Shown: piece after piece, positions 12,266 to 33,106 of the stretch | How the letters are laid out: the number at the start of each line of letters is the position of its first letter | How positions within the stretch are numbered: the first letter of the stretch is position 1 | Assembly: GCF_028476545.1 (NCBI RefSeq) | Contig: NW_026731826.1 | Coordinates: forward strand, 523,501 to 587,500 | Source of the DNA: Physella acuta | Taxonomy: Eukaryota > Mollusca > Gastropoda > Physidae | DNA length: 64,000 bases | Direction of reading: 5' to 3' | The notes under the pieces: model-generated | What the model saw: the letters and a program-made list of their open reading frames with translations, nothing else | What the model was told of the DNA's origin: nothing | Databases searched by the model: none | Position numbers and translations under genes: made by a program

Positions 12266-13005
12266 ATATACGTTAATCATTAAAATTACATTAATTGGCA
12301 GTAAGCAATCTTCTGTTTTAAACGTATTTTTTTTTTAAAAATGACTAAGAATAAACATATGTACGATTAGTTTTACATGTACAGGACTACTGTAGGACAC
12401 ACTTGTACAGAGGTATTTTGGCAGAGTTTTACACTGATGAGGAAATACAAGCTGTCACAAAGTTAATGAATATATCTTGGCCTGGATGTAAGAGCATTAT
12501 TAAACATGTATAATTTTACAACAATCTAACTATGGCATTAATCTCTTTTGTATACAATGTAAGCAGAAGTACTTTCATTGGTGTTAGGTATTAGAGGAGA
12601 GTAAAAGAAAAAGTCATTTACATTTTTGTTTTAATAAATTAACATCCGTAAACTTTTTTTTATCCTGTTTAAAATTAACAACCACGACTTTTGTTTACAT
12701 GTGAAATTATTGATTCTATAACTAATCCGCTTTAATTCAAGGCTAAACTATTAGAATAAAAAGATATGACTTTGAGAATATTCGTGTTTCCACAGTTTGG
12801 ATAGGGGCCACTGATCAGGCTGAAGAGGGTAATTTCACCTGGGCTTCATCTGGACTGAAGACGGACACAATTAAGAGTATTTGGTCTTCTGGACAACCAA
12901 GTGATCATATCGGGATCGAGAATTGTGTACACATGTTTTTTGGTGATCATCCCGGGTTGAACGACAATTCCTGCACCGCTCTCTTACCAATGGTTTGTCA
13001 GTCGG
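9892..13005 (+). CDS. gene A CTLD exons (three)
   Basis: The exons at 9892-9986, 12385-12487 and 12796-13005 together form one C-type lectin domain. Visible motifs are CY in the first exon, DYCRTHLYRGILAEF in the second, and WIGATD, NFTW, QPSDH, ENC, LNDNSC and VCQS in the third. The four conserved Cys of the two core disulfides are present. The position that decides sugar preference reads QPSD, a one-residue-longer relative of the galactose-type QPD seen in gene B. LND takes the place of the calcium-site WND. A hAT MITE and a Helitron-like element lie in the 2.4-kb intron after the first of these exons. Confidence 0.8.
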
Positions 13006-16000
13006 GTAAGAGGTTGTTCTAAAAATGATTATACTTAAGGCTTAAAACTTTTGAAAAAGATACGACACGCAACATCTCATCAATTAGGCTTAACAAATCA
13101 ATTATGGTTGATCCAAATCGATTTTAAATATTAAAACTAAATAGAATCGCGCTCTGCCTGGAAATCCCATGTGTAAAAACACGTGGAAGTAGAAAGGGGG
13201 GTGGGGGATTACTTGCACTAATCCATTATACTAATGATGGTTAATCTTCACCATGGCGTAGCTTTGTGATGAAACGAGCACTTGCTATACTTAAATGATT
13301 GTGGTCTTACTCTTACTCTTGTATACGAGAACGGCTACTTAGAGATATGGTCTGAGGACATTATCTACTAGTTAATTATCTTGGGTAACTACACATCGTT
13401 ATTGCACTGAGATGATTTCCCCTTTTTTGAATGACACTATTCTTTGAGAATACATAAACCTATACTTATATATCCGTTATTGTTTTATCAGTTCAGCTCA
13501 ACTACATCATTGTGGTGCCGGCACTAGTTAAATACCAGACAGCTTATTTACAAATGACGTCCAGCTACACTTTTCAAGACGTGTCTCTGTTGATAGACGT
13601 CCACTATAACGATACAATTAACGCGACTGATGTATCAATTACGTCAGGGAAATCAATGGAATTTGTTATAGTCGATGTATTGTCTATGAATCGATCGGGT
13701 AACTATGATTTTATTGGTTTAGGTTTTGACATAAATTTACACACACACAATACACAAATCACTTACTCACGTACAGGTACGTATTTGGAAAAAAATAAGT
13801 CATAAAATGGATATTGGTCAAAACGCAACGCTACATGTTGAGATATTAGTGAGAATGCAAAGAAATAACTAAATAGCTAAACATTCGGATTAAATAGAAA
13901 TATTAGTTCAAAAAAAGTGATCAAATAACAACTATAGATGTAACTTTTTCTAATAACTATATACCTATTATGCTAGTATTTTAAAACTCCACATTTCTCT
14001 AGGTATCTACAAGAGCTATGTCAGTATGACCAGCTATCAATGGATCACAGTTGTGCTCTACGTCACAGACAACCAACACAAAATGATTGCGTCAACTCTC
14101 GTTTATCCAGCCCGAATGTTTGTATTGTTGTCTGAGGCTTACTTTGTTCTACCATTTCACACACACGGCACTGGTAGGTTACCAAGTTAAAAACTCAATG
14201 TCACCCTTATATCCATAAAGCTAAATTATAGCCCTAAACTATCAATACACCTAGCTGCGAAATGTCAGGTTTAAATCCTATCAAATATGGGATGTTGGAT
14301 AAACCATTTTTTACGCTACGTAACGTAATCGTACCACTCATACTTTAAATCGCCATTAAAAAATCATCTCTTCATCAGAAATATGTAATTTCAACGTGTA
14401 ATATATAAAACGATTGAAAATATAATTTTACAGAGAATAACATTGATGTGGTTGCCATGGTCAATGGCAGTACAGATGTTGCCGTGTATTTCATCACACA
14501 AGACTGTGGTGTCGGACTCAACAATGATTTGTACATTGCTAGGTTAGTTAAATTTACAATTAGATTTTACTGGATTACAATTTACAATGTTGATTTCAAT
14601 GACAGAATACAAACATTGAAAAGTAATTAATGTTTCTAAACATTTAATTTCAAGTAATACAAATAATATACTATTATAGAGATTAATTGGAATGTTACCA
14701 TTCTGATTTAATTCAAACCTGTTGCTTGTATCCCCAGCCTAAGTCCATACTCTATGTTGGTGTCACGTGCTACAATAGAAACTCAATTTGAAACGTTTCA
14801 TTTGAATCTAGTCACAGACCTACAGCGAGGATTTTTAACTGCTAGCAGACCTGTGGCTGTGTTCTTGAGTAGGGTATGTGAACAATTTTCGTTTGGAAGT
14901 TATAGATCCAATATTATATATAAAGCCTACAATTCATAAATTCATAATTCAATTGACAAGTAAAATTTATTGTCAAAGTAAAATATAAAGTAACCGAGTA
15001 GAGTTTTTTAACCTTGGCATAGTTTGTTCAGCACTATGCTAGCCGTATTTGCTTCTCTCAAATAGATTCAGGTAAACATTAGAGCTGGGTGGATCCAAAG
15101 TACGAACCGAGATCCGAACACTTCGACCTCTGAACACTTTATTATTTAAACACGCCGTTCCACCCAAATTATACTGCTAGCAATGATTTTATTTCGCTTA
15201 GCTTGTTATAATTAATATCTCTGAAACTGTATTAACGTTAAAGCGCTTTAATAATTCGTACAATGACAGCTTATAATCGAATTTCAATGTTAAATTATAC
15301 GCGTGTTTAAAGAACATGACCATGATGCGTTTGTTTAAATATAAGCGTTTCAGAAAAACATGGAATATCAGCGTTTCTATTATATAAAATCGTCAATTCA
15401 AGTACCTCGAAGTTGTACATTTTAAGTTTAAAGTTCATAAAAAAATTTTATTTTTTATTTTACAAATTCGTCATTGATTCAGTCTCGACCAGACACACCT
15501 AAGTTCGATCCTTCTCTTGATGAGATGTTACCTGTAGAGTACATAGGTACAGAGTACATCACCTTCCCATCGTTACCGTTGACAGAAGTTAATGACACGT
15601 TTTTGTTGGTGGCAGCACATGAGGACACACACGTAAGTCTTTTTATGACTGTCAAAAAATAAAGTTAAAATGTTTATGGACTTGCTTACTTTTGCATATT
15701 CATGAAATTGATTGAACTGGGTTTTCAAGAAAACAAAACAAAAAACCCAAAGCAGCTGAAATAAATGTGTAGATAATATTTATAAAAATAGTGATTAAAA
15801 TACTAATTTAAAAAATGAATTCGCATACGTATAATGCATTAGTGATTTAAATTGATTATGTTTGTTGAAATGTCACATATACAGTGCTATAAATGAGATA
15901 AACTTGACTTTTACAATTGAACTTGCCATCGGTACCTATTACACTTGAATTATAGGCCTATATATATATTATAAAATAGTTATTCAAACGCAATGTCCTT

Positions 16001-18962
16001 TCCTACACGTTGAACGATATTCTTGACAAAGAAAATAAATAACAAAATAGCTAAAATCCGACACATTTAATATAACATATTTAACTAAGTAGCTAAAATC
16101 CGACACATTTAATATAACATAATATTTAACTAAATCGCTAAAATCCGACACAAAGTATATAATCTAGACTATCTATACTTATTGAAAAAAATAAAACCAA
16201 ATTATATACATTATTAGTCACGCACACAATGATTAAGAGACTTGAATGGATCATTCTTTTTTATAGTGATAGTTTTAGTGCGGGCGGTATACAGGTACAT
16301 TTCTGATACATTTAACACAAGAACTGCCGACTTAATGTATAACCTACATTTTATGTGCAGTTTTTTTTATATTTTTTAAACAAATGTTTTCAACTGTAAG
16401 TATGTTGTTATTTAATTCATTATGTGGACGTCAACGTTGACCCAACCCCCCCCCCCCCTCCAGTCCTCACGCGTCCACAAAAGACTTTTTTTCGAACCTT
16501 TCCCCCCCTCCAGTGGATGTCTTAAATGGATGACCCCTATATAACTAAAAAGCCTCGGCAAATATCCGACGGAAAGTTTTAGAGAGATAAGTGCGCTTTT
16601 ATATATTACGATTTTTTTAGGTCCAAATCCCATCGCTGGATGTAAATATTTACTTATCGTCTGTTGGAGCCGGAAGAGTGGTGGAGCTGTCAGGAGGAAA
16701 GTTTCACTTTATACAAGGAGATGTTGGATTCCATTTGTATAAATGGCGGTCTACGGATGGGGGTAATTACAAAATCTTTGAAAAAAAAGGTAATTACTTT
16801 AAAAAAAAATTCAAACGAAATAAATTAATTCTGAATGTGAAAAACTGTTTCATAAAATAGTTTAAAATTGAAGCGTCCGATATTTCTCAATGTAATTTTA
16901 GAATTAGACACTTTGTGTTCATTAAAGTTAATGGCAAAAACGTATGTGAGACGTCTTTGTTGCCCAAGTCCTGGTGGAGAAATCAATACGACTTTACCAT
17001 CAGTTCTGAACTGGGCAGCTGGATGGTCTATGTTGTTGTCGTTGTGGATAAATATGACATGGCCAACATTTCCTTACAGACCACAGAAAATCTCACGTGC
17101 AGCGATGTGGCAGGTATTTCACTATTTGTTGCAAGGGTTATAATATAAGAATAGCGGGCTAGACTATTTATATAGTATTTTTTAAATGTTCAATCAGTGT
17201 ATCTGTAAATGTGAGGGATATAACGTTCGCTTCACTCTGTTATTTTACTCAGATCTAATCATTAAAAAATAGGATAAGCATAATTGTCGTTGGCAAATAA
17301 AGAGGTTACATATATGATGAATGTATAATTCAATTCAAATATATATCAGAGTATTCTCGTTTACTGTATCAAAGATGTTGTAATTATTAATCGATAGATT
17401 CAATTCCTTTTTTAAAAAAAAACTTAATAAAAAATATTTTAGGTACCAATTTCTCAGGATGTCTCTACAATATGACGTCTCAAAGCGGTACCTTTAATGT
17501 CATCATCGACAACCCCCAAGCCTCGTTTGGAGCCTACATGTACAGAACAAATAAAAGATCTACATTTTGTCACCCATTGGGTGTAGCTGACGAACTTAAA
17601 CCTACCAGGGTAAGATAATAGAGTTACAATATGTTTGATAATAGTTTTAGCAAATATATTTGAACACGCACTTAAAAAAAAATAAACATCTCAGAGCTTT
17701 AAAATTGTTAGTTTGATAATATCCTTTAATGATTTTGAACCAATTTCAAATAGAAACGACAAACATGGCTACATGCTAGAGTGGACTTTAGAGTTATTTA
17801 AATATCTTAGAAAACTCAGAAATTACAATTTTTTGGTATCCGTTTAGATAAGTCTTACAAATCTCCGTCCAAAGCCTGGTAGTCCTCTTTACAAAAAATA
17901 TTTGTTGACATTTGAAGATAAAGTAAGAGAACTTTCATTGAAAATTGTTTAAATTCATAAAGTTATAATTTAAAAATGAGATACTACAAAATGCTTATAT
18001 TTTTTAAACCCTATAGTGACTAAATACAAATTTCTGTTCAAAATAAGAATAGCTTTTATTTTTTAAAATTATTTTAACGATTAAAAAAAATATGTTATGA
18101 AAGTACGTTTGGTTTAATCTGCCTTTTTTTCACTCGTAAATCTATTCCGCATTATAATTTAATTTTTTTTTTAATTTTTCATATTTATGTAGCCTACTTA
18201 AAAAAATTAAAGTACTATCTCCTACTTTACGTAAAAATATTTTAATATTTTTTTTACAACATAATTTCATTTTCTCTTCAAAAACAGTACACGGATGAGG
18301 ACAACTTTAAGAGGCAACTAAAGCCAATGAAACAGCCGGAGGTTAATTGTAGCAATATCGTAGTAGAAAGTAGTAAACCGGCATCTAGCAGTGCAACATT
18401 AAGTAATATGACTACACAATCGTACACTACAATACAAGACTTTCAAGAAACAACTGCCTTACCAACACCAGATTACAATGGAACAATGGGAGTGAGAGAT
18501 ACAAGCACTGTAGGACAGGACGTAACCACAGAGGAAGATTTAAGCACACATTCCTTTGGTACAGATGAGATAACACATACACAGATCATCGCTACAGGTG
18601 AGACAACACATATACAGACCATCACTACAGCTGAGACAACACATACACTGACCATCACTACAGAGACCATCACCATATACGCCAAACCAACCACGACCAT
18701 CGAACCAGCTAAACGAGCTGAGAAACTTGTCAATGAAATTAAGAAAACCTTGCAAGTCAACAGCCGCAACACTTCCGCCTTCCTGAGAACCAAGACGTCA
18801 ACAGAAGATCCGAGACCATCAGCTACAGCTGTGGGTTATGTGGGGATTGCTGTGTTGACTACGGTCTTTGGGACTATCATGCTCTCAGACACTCCACGCT
18901 TTGTTAAATGTGGTAAAATGATTTTCCAATGTATCAAAAGATATTTTGAAAAAAAGAAATAG
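9892..18962 (+). CDS. gene A: CTLD / IgGFc-binding-like transmembrane protein
   Basis: Twelve exons beyond the leader: 9892-9986, 12385-12487, 12796-13005, 13492-13698, 14003-14173, 14434-14542, 14738-14873, 15483-15632, 16621-16762, 16874-17113, 17443-17609 and 18288-18962. All junctions are GT-AG and all phases agree. With the 587-644 leader the product would be about 820 residues. Domain order is CTLD, IgGFc-binding-like block, Thr-rich stalk, one membrane span and a basic cytoplasmic tail. It is a probable cell-surface lectin whose ligand is unknown. No internal stop or frameshift was found in these exons, so the only damage is at the local leader exon. It is the tandem paralogue of gene B. 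Family names rest on motif reading, not on a database search. Confidence 0.8.
10304..10736. mobile_element. hAT-type MITE with a C-rich internal minisatellite
   Basis: The termini are CAGATGCGTAGCG and, inverted, CAGAGGCGTAGCG. They are flanked by the exact 8-bp duplication GTCATTTT (10296-10303 and 10737-10744), the size used by hAT transposases. The interior is mostly a roughly 35-bp minisatellite built on TCAAACTTTCGATTTGCAC plus C runs. It has no coding capacity; the proline-rich open frames here are artefacts. Confidence 0.85.
10987..11409 (+). mobile_element. short non-autonomous Helitron-like element
   Basis: It starts TCTATATATATAATTCTC and ends with the hairpin GCGGC (11380) / GCCGC (11394), a 7-nt spacer and CTCG, one base from the Helitron CTAG. 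An internal G run lies near 11229-11285. The start sequence recurs at 37430. It has no coding capacity. Confidence 0.6.
11410..12384. other. rest of gene A intron 2
   Basis: AT-rich intronic sequence with a TA/GTAT tract at 12222-12265. No exon or element was recognised. Confidence 0.5.
13492..17609 (+). CDS. gene A IgGFc-binding-like exons (eight)
   Basis: The eight exons from 13492-13698 to 16874-17113, plus 17443-17609, encode about 440 residues of predicted beta-rich extracellular sequence. The motifs ITVVLYV, SRPVAVFLSR, VEYIGTEYITFPSLPL and FHFIQGDVGF follow the pattern of the IgGFc-binding N-terminal family: a hydrophobic strand, a 'PVAVF' turn, then 'GTEY...P'. The last two exons have CETSLLPKSWW and GCLYNMTSQSGTF. 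Many N-x-S/T sequons fit an extracellular location. Each exon has exactly the same length as its counterpart in gene B. Confidence 0.65.
16040..16152. repeat. short tandem repeat, about 52 bp, 2-3 copies
   Basis: AGCTAAAATCCGACACATTT recurs three times (the third as CGCTAAAATCCGACACA) within an intron of gene A. Confidence 0.7.
16438..16520. repeat. C-rich low-complexity tract
   Basis: Two poly-C runs separated by CTCCAGTCC-type sequence sit in the intron before the exon at 16621. Possibly a decayed MITE; not resolved. Confidence 0.4.
18288..18962 (+). CDS. gene A terminal exon: Thr-rich stalk, membrane span, tail
   Basis: The exon encodes 224 residues. A Ser/Thr-rich stalk holds three diverged 11-residue repeats of the type TDETTHTQTIT and is a likely O-glycosylated, mucin-like spacer. 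The conserved stretch AEKLVNEIKKTLQVNSRNTS follows, then a hydrophobic span starting VGYVGIAVLTTVFG, then a tail rich in Lys/Arg ending KRYFEKKK. This predicts a type I membrane protein. The stop is at 18960-18962 and a poly(A) signal AATAAA lies at 19025-19030. Confidence 0.85.
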   Translation, partial: YTDEDNFKRQLKPMKQPEVNCSNIVVESSKPASSSATLSNMTTQSYTTIQDFQETTALPTPDYNGTMGVRDTSTVGQDVTTEEDLSTHSFGTDEITHTQIIATGETTHIQTITTAETTHTLTITTETITIYAKPTTTIEPAKRAEKLVNEIKKTLQVNSRNTSAFLRTKTSTEDPRPSATAVGYVGIAVLTTVFGTIMLSDTPRFVKCGKMIFQCIKRYFEKKK

Positions 18963-20999
18963 ATAAGTGATACGGATTGTGTACTGAATTACATACAACA
19001 CCGGATTCACTTCCTTAAAACTTCAATAAATTTATACATTTTTGTTTGTTAAACAATAACCTAAATGTTTCTTATTAAAACGCGTTTTCCGCTTTCGTTT
19101 GTTTAAAAATTAAATTAACCCTTATTTATATTATCAAATAATTAGCCTTTAAAGTAATTATGTTTTAATTCACGAGGCTTTTTAAGACAGGTTATAAAAA
19201 AGTATCCAAATGTTTTTTAACCTTCTAAACTTTATTTGAGATTATATACACATGATATTATACAATTCATAATATATGTAACAGTAAATATAGCTCCAAC
19301 CTATTCACGTGTAACCAAAAATAAAGACAATTTTAAACAGAACGTATTCTATAAAGCATGATCAATCTAAATGTATATATTTTGTATATATTCTTTAAAA
19401 TAAATGCACACATTTTATTACCAGAAAATGAAGAATCTGTTGCAATTATGCACGGTTACTAACTTAACTCATGTTAGAGAAAGTAAAAGAGTCTGGTCAA
19501 AGTGCTGATCACATCTTCACAACAAATGCCGTGGTCAAGAAACATTTGAACTCCATGTGCCCATTTTAAATTCAACTAACACAAGCGAATTTACCAATTG
19601 TGAATAATGGACTTAACCAAACAATTTTCAAATTTTCAAATTTATTGAGCAAAACTTTCAAGTTGTTTTATTGACCGGTTTTGCGTGAACGCGCTTTTTT
19701 ATAATGAATAATAATGATGTAATTATCTTTAGTGTGTATTTGAAACAACAACTACAAATACCATTGTATTTTTGTGTAATTAGTAGTTCACCGATTTGAT
19801 GTCACATCCTCACTTATTTATTAGTAGTTCACAAAATGTAGTTAAAGTTGTTTAAAACTAATAAAGTAAGAATACATTTTGAAAAAAGAAATTGTTTTTC
19901 AATTTTATTTTTCAATTGTTTGTCTTGGTGTTACCTTTTAATTTGTAATGTTGCCAAACTAATGTTCTGTTATATTGAACGTGAACGAATACTGCCTTTG
20001 ATTTTGTTATTTGATGTCTACCATATAGGTATCTATAAAGTATAGCAGAAATCCATTTTGCTTAATATTCGGGAACGAAGAAGTGCGTTGTTTGTTCACC
20101 ATGACAAACTTGTGATCTTAATGTCTTTTGCTCTGTCGGCGTTTTACCCAAGTCTAGTTATGCCCAGGTGAGCATGAATGGCTTTATACTCACGAGCCCG
20201 AAAATTCACCATTCAAAATGCAATTGCAGCGTGCATTTAAGAAACAACAACGCCATAACACATTTATCTACAACAGACGTCCATTTGGGCATCCTGGCCA
20301 CTTCTCAAACTGGCCAGCCAAGTTTAGAAATATGCTGTCAATGTTAAGCACTAGCCATTAGCCAAGCCCCTCTGTTAGTTCTCTATCTTCCAAGCCAATA
20401 GGCTAGAAAAGTCTATGTAATCATACATTTTTTTATTTTAAAAAAATTATTACAAGCGATAAAATTCTACTAACATTGAACATTTGTTTAAGCCGTTTGA
20501 GAACCATTGATGACATTAATTTTCGAGCAGTTTTTTGTATGGAATACAAATAGTTGAAAAGCCATTTAGAATTATTTTATCAATGCAGATAATTATAAAA
20601 CCGACCTTAACCACTCTTTTAAGTCAACCAGAAAATGGCCAGGGAAAGTAAAACAATGAAGGTCGCTATTGTTTTTCATGATAAAATACACGATATCGGT
20701 CAATGATTTATAGCTTATCAGTTTATTAATATTAAATAATTTGACATCCCCTATCATCCCCTGACTCTACTAATCCAAATTAAAAGTAAAAGTGTTTGCT
20801 GAATTTCTAGCCCTAATAAAACCGGAAATGATTTCTATTTTTTTCACAAATGTTATAACATGTTCAATTTTCATTTTAAAATATGCTTTCTGGCAAAAAC
20901 CATTTGCAATCATCTTTTCAGCCAGTTCACCTTAAATCTAGGTTTGTCTGAACTGTATGCCTCTCAGGTTAGTTTAACAACGTCCTATTATATAATTTA
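18963..20999. other. intergenic region between gene A and the Helitron-like element at 21.0 kb
   Basis: It holds the gene A poly(A) signal (19025-19030) and a SINE fragment at 19470-19570, recognised by AACTCATGTTAG, GCTGATCACA and GCCGTGGTCAAGAAACAT. No gene or other element was recognised. Confidence 0.5.
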
Positions 21000-21690
21000 C
21001 TAGCCGTCACGGCCAGGCCCTGCACTGGCATCTCTGAAAAACGTATATGTAAAGGACCATAACTTGTGTGTTTAGTAATCAGCCTTTACCCGGCATTGCC
21101 CACCCTGACCGCAACCAACCAAAACAAAAAAACACGAAAACACAAACACTAAGAAAAAAAAAGCAAACGAAAACAAACCCAAACTCAAACACAAAGAAAA
21201 CACAAACGCAAATATAAACTCAAAGTGTCCACAGTCTAGCCCGGGGCGCCAAATCGCACCATGACGACGTGCGGCGTAACCGCCTGATTCAACTTGGTAA
21301 ACGACTATAGATCTAGTACCCAACATAGTCATAGTCTTTTGAACTCACTTACGCGAACGTTAGTACCTTTGCGAACACGGGAAGGCCCGGGACGCCAAAT
21401 AGCACACCAACAAAATTATGCAGCATAGCGCTCGCATGATAGCCCAGGGCGACAAATTCGAACCCTGCAGGGGCGCCGGCGGACGCGCCTGTTTCAATTT
21501 AGCGAACAAAATTATAATACTCCAAGCTTATCCGTAAATGGAACGAAATAAACATATAGGATTTGTACGACCTGGCTTATTAAATGCTATTGATTTTAAA
21601 AAATAATTAGTAAACAGTATGTTCAGTGCATAGAATAAATAAAAGGCAGTATTAAAAATACCAACAACATTGCACTTAATCAATCCCCAC
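21000..21690 (-). mobile_element. Helitron-like element, minus strand
   Basis: The 3' terminus is CTAG (21000-21003), an 8-nt spacer, then the hairpin GCCAG/CTGGC (21012-21029). The body shares GCGCCAAATC and the tail TAATTAGTAAACAGTA-TTCAGTG with the element at 56036. The 5' end is not sharply defined. No protein coding; the open frame at 21072-21332 is an artefact. Confidence 0.55.
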
Positions 21691-22202
21691 TAATTATGTA
21701 ATTATTTTTTTTCCTAACAACAAAACAAAGTAATAAAAAGTAAATACTTTCTTCCCCCGATTTAATGGTTTTTTTAAAAGGAAGTAACTGTGTTTTCTAA
21801 ATCAAGGGACGTTATGAGAACTAAAGGACAAAATGCAAATACATTTCAGACACAATTTTAGAAATTTTATAAACGTTGATACATTTTGTTTTTAATTGTA
21901 TGTAATGTTCATAATTGAAAATTATTATTCTAAGTATTTAAAATGAAAATTGTTTCTAAAGACTATCGATAGTAATTTTTAACTCATAAATTTAGACCGT
22001 GAGCCCTTTAATAATCCAACACTTGAATCCATCGACTTGTTTTTTTTTTCGTTATTTGTTATATTCCTTTGTAATCCTCGATTACAAACATTTTACAAAC
22101 AAACATTTTACAAACATACAGAATTGAACTTTATATATTAGATTTCTACGTTTACTATTGCATGCTAAACATCGTACCTATCTAGATTAATATTTTAAAT
22201 TA

Positions 22203-22370
22203 TTTAATTTTGCATGTTACGTATTCCATTAATAGTTTAATTTTGCATGTTACGTATTCCATTTATAGTTTAATTTTGCATGTTACGTCGTCCATTAATT
22301 GTTTAATTTTGCATGTTACGTCGTCCATTAATTATTTAATTCTGCATGTTACTTCCTCCAGTAATTGCAG
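22203..22370. repeat. 33-bp tandem repeat, 5 copies
   Basis: TTTAATTTTGCATGTTACG recurs at 22203, 22236, 22269, 22302 and 22335, with the last copy diverged. Confidence 0.9.
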
Positions 22371-23688
22371 TGTTCGTTATTAAGTAGATTTAATGTGCAA
22401 CTGTTTCTCGCTGGTCATGGGATATTATAACTACAGTAATTAAGCTGTTGGTTTACGTTTAATGCGTTTAATTGATTGAATTCGCATTAAACCTGGGGAT
22501 TCCCTTCCAACATTGCACTGCGTTATTACACATGGAATGCTTTTAGCACACTTACGTTTTTTTTTCTTTAGTGACTGAGTACTTGTCTCTAATCTGAGGG
22601 TATTCGACAGCGGCCATACACTAATAGAAGTTTGTTATATATTGTTTGATCAGGAGCAGATGGGGAAAAAACAGTTTGACATTTGACTGTCTAATATTTT
22701 AAAAAAATATTGCCACCAACAACGTAAACAACAGTAGTAATTAACTAGGTTGATTTGTTTTGCATGAGAATCGACCGCGGACTATAGAGAGCCTGATGTC
22801 TTTCACAGATCACAAGTCATTGATCGGGTTTGAAAGCAAATATTTTTCGTCGTAGATCTACATGATGTAGAATAATCTTAGAACGATTTTAACAATCTTG
22901 CTTTAAGCAAACAAAGCTTTTATATTTGAAAATAAAAAATCTTTTCATTTCTTATTTTCAGTGCTTTCTATTTTCAATCTTTTACATTTGTTTTATAATT
23001 TTTTTTGCCTTGGTACTTGAGATATTTTTTCAGCGTTCATTTGTCCTGAGGTCATTTGTCTTTTTATCGATGACCTTTTTTTTATAGTGTCTATCAATCG
23101 ATATCTATCGTAGGAGTATGGCGTTTTTCAAAATCAATTGAAAGGTCGTCATCTTTTTAGACGTTTAGTATATGGTCTAATTAATAAGTGCAGCATCGAT
23201 CTCAGATAATCAGCTAAAAATACTGTGAATACCAGCCTTTCAAGTGAACTTAAACTTTTTTTCGACGAGTTCGGTTTAAAAATTGGTACGAGAGAACCAG
23301 TAAAACTAATAATACAAAAGTTTTTACATCGATAAAAACCGATGGTGACAGCGCAATAAATAAATATCCACTTGTTCTGGTGACAATGCATGCATTTGAA
23401 GACCCGTGCTAAACAAATAGTCTGGGCATTGTCCTTGAAAAATGGTTCAATATCTGTTGTATTTAGTTTTTCTACATTAATTTCATAATCAATTCTTAAA
23501 GATTATTTAACAGTCTATGGTACATACCTCACAGTGAGCTGGAATATAAAGCATAATGGTATATTGTATATTATGAAATTTTGTATAGGCAACTTCATAA
23601 TTGTTAATACTTTTGATACAATATTTGAAAAGCAGCATGAAATTAGTTCGTTACATAACATCAATTAATATTAGGGCAAGGTAGTTAA
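22371..23688 (+). other. 5' flank of gene B
   Basis: The part from about 22860 on aligns with the two halves of the gene A flank (about 1920-2046 and 9172-9549), but here without the 7-kb insertion. It probably includes promoter and 5' UTR. No TATA-type site could be assigned with confidence. Confidence 0.55.
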
Positions 23689-32494
<8,806 letters not shown>

Positions 32495-33106
32495 ATCCAA
32501 TGTAACACCGAAATGAAAACATGTCTTTAACTTACTTAAAACATCTTTCTTAAGTGGTTTAAACATTCCTAAATGCTTTAGTTGTTTCAATTTTATATTT
32601 ATAAATTCTAAATTAGAAGGAATGATTTTTTTTCTTTATTAATATCAAGAAATAAAGAATATTTTAGTTCAACTTAAGGTTCTGTAATCACAAAACCACT
32701 TCATAGCTTGAGGTTCTAGCAAGTGAAGTTTATCAACAAAAGTTTACACGTCTTATTTCAGTTTAGTGTATACATAATTACTGCTGGCCTTTATTGAAAA
32801 TTGAAATACAAATAGAATTTGGGTTTTAATAATACAAAGAACATTTAAATGGGAACTTTTAAATTTATGCAACAGTATTCTAATCGACAGATGTTTAGAT
32901 TACACTTGAAAGTATCCTTAATGATAATTTTATTTGGATCAAAATAGGTTTTTTTAATAGTAACATTACTTACTAATACTCTTAGTGAACTCTGAAGTAT
33001 TTGATTGCATACGTTAAAAACAACAAAAACTACTAATTCTTAACTTACTAGGTGATCAGCTCCTCTATAGACCAAAACGTTACTTAGCTCTCAGTTAAAC
33101 TCCATT
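32495..33106. other. intergenic region between convergent gene B and the receptor gene
   Basis: It holds a poly(A) signal for gene B (32651-32656) and a minus-strand AATAAA (TTTATT at 32790-32795) that could serve the receptor gene. Nothing else was seen. Confidence 0.5.

Noticed and set aside
16868-17143. A 91-codon open frame starting at 16868
   Set aside because: It is in a different frame from the conserved exon 16874-17113, which matches gene B residue for residue.
18473-18793. Minus-strand open frames opposite the stalk exons (also 32005-32325)
   Set aside because: They are the antisense of the Thr-rich coding repeat and mirror each other because the genes are paralogues.
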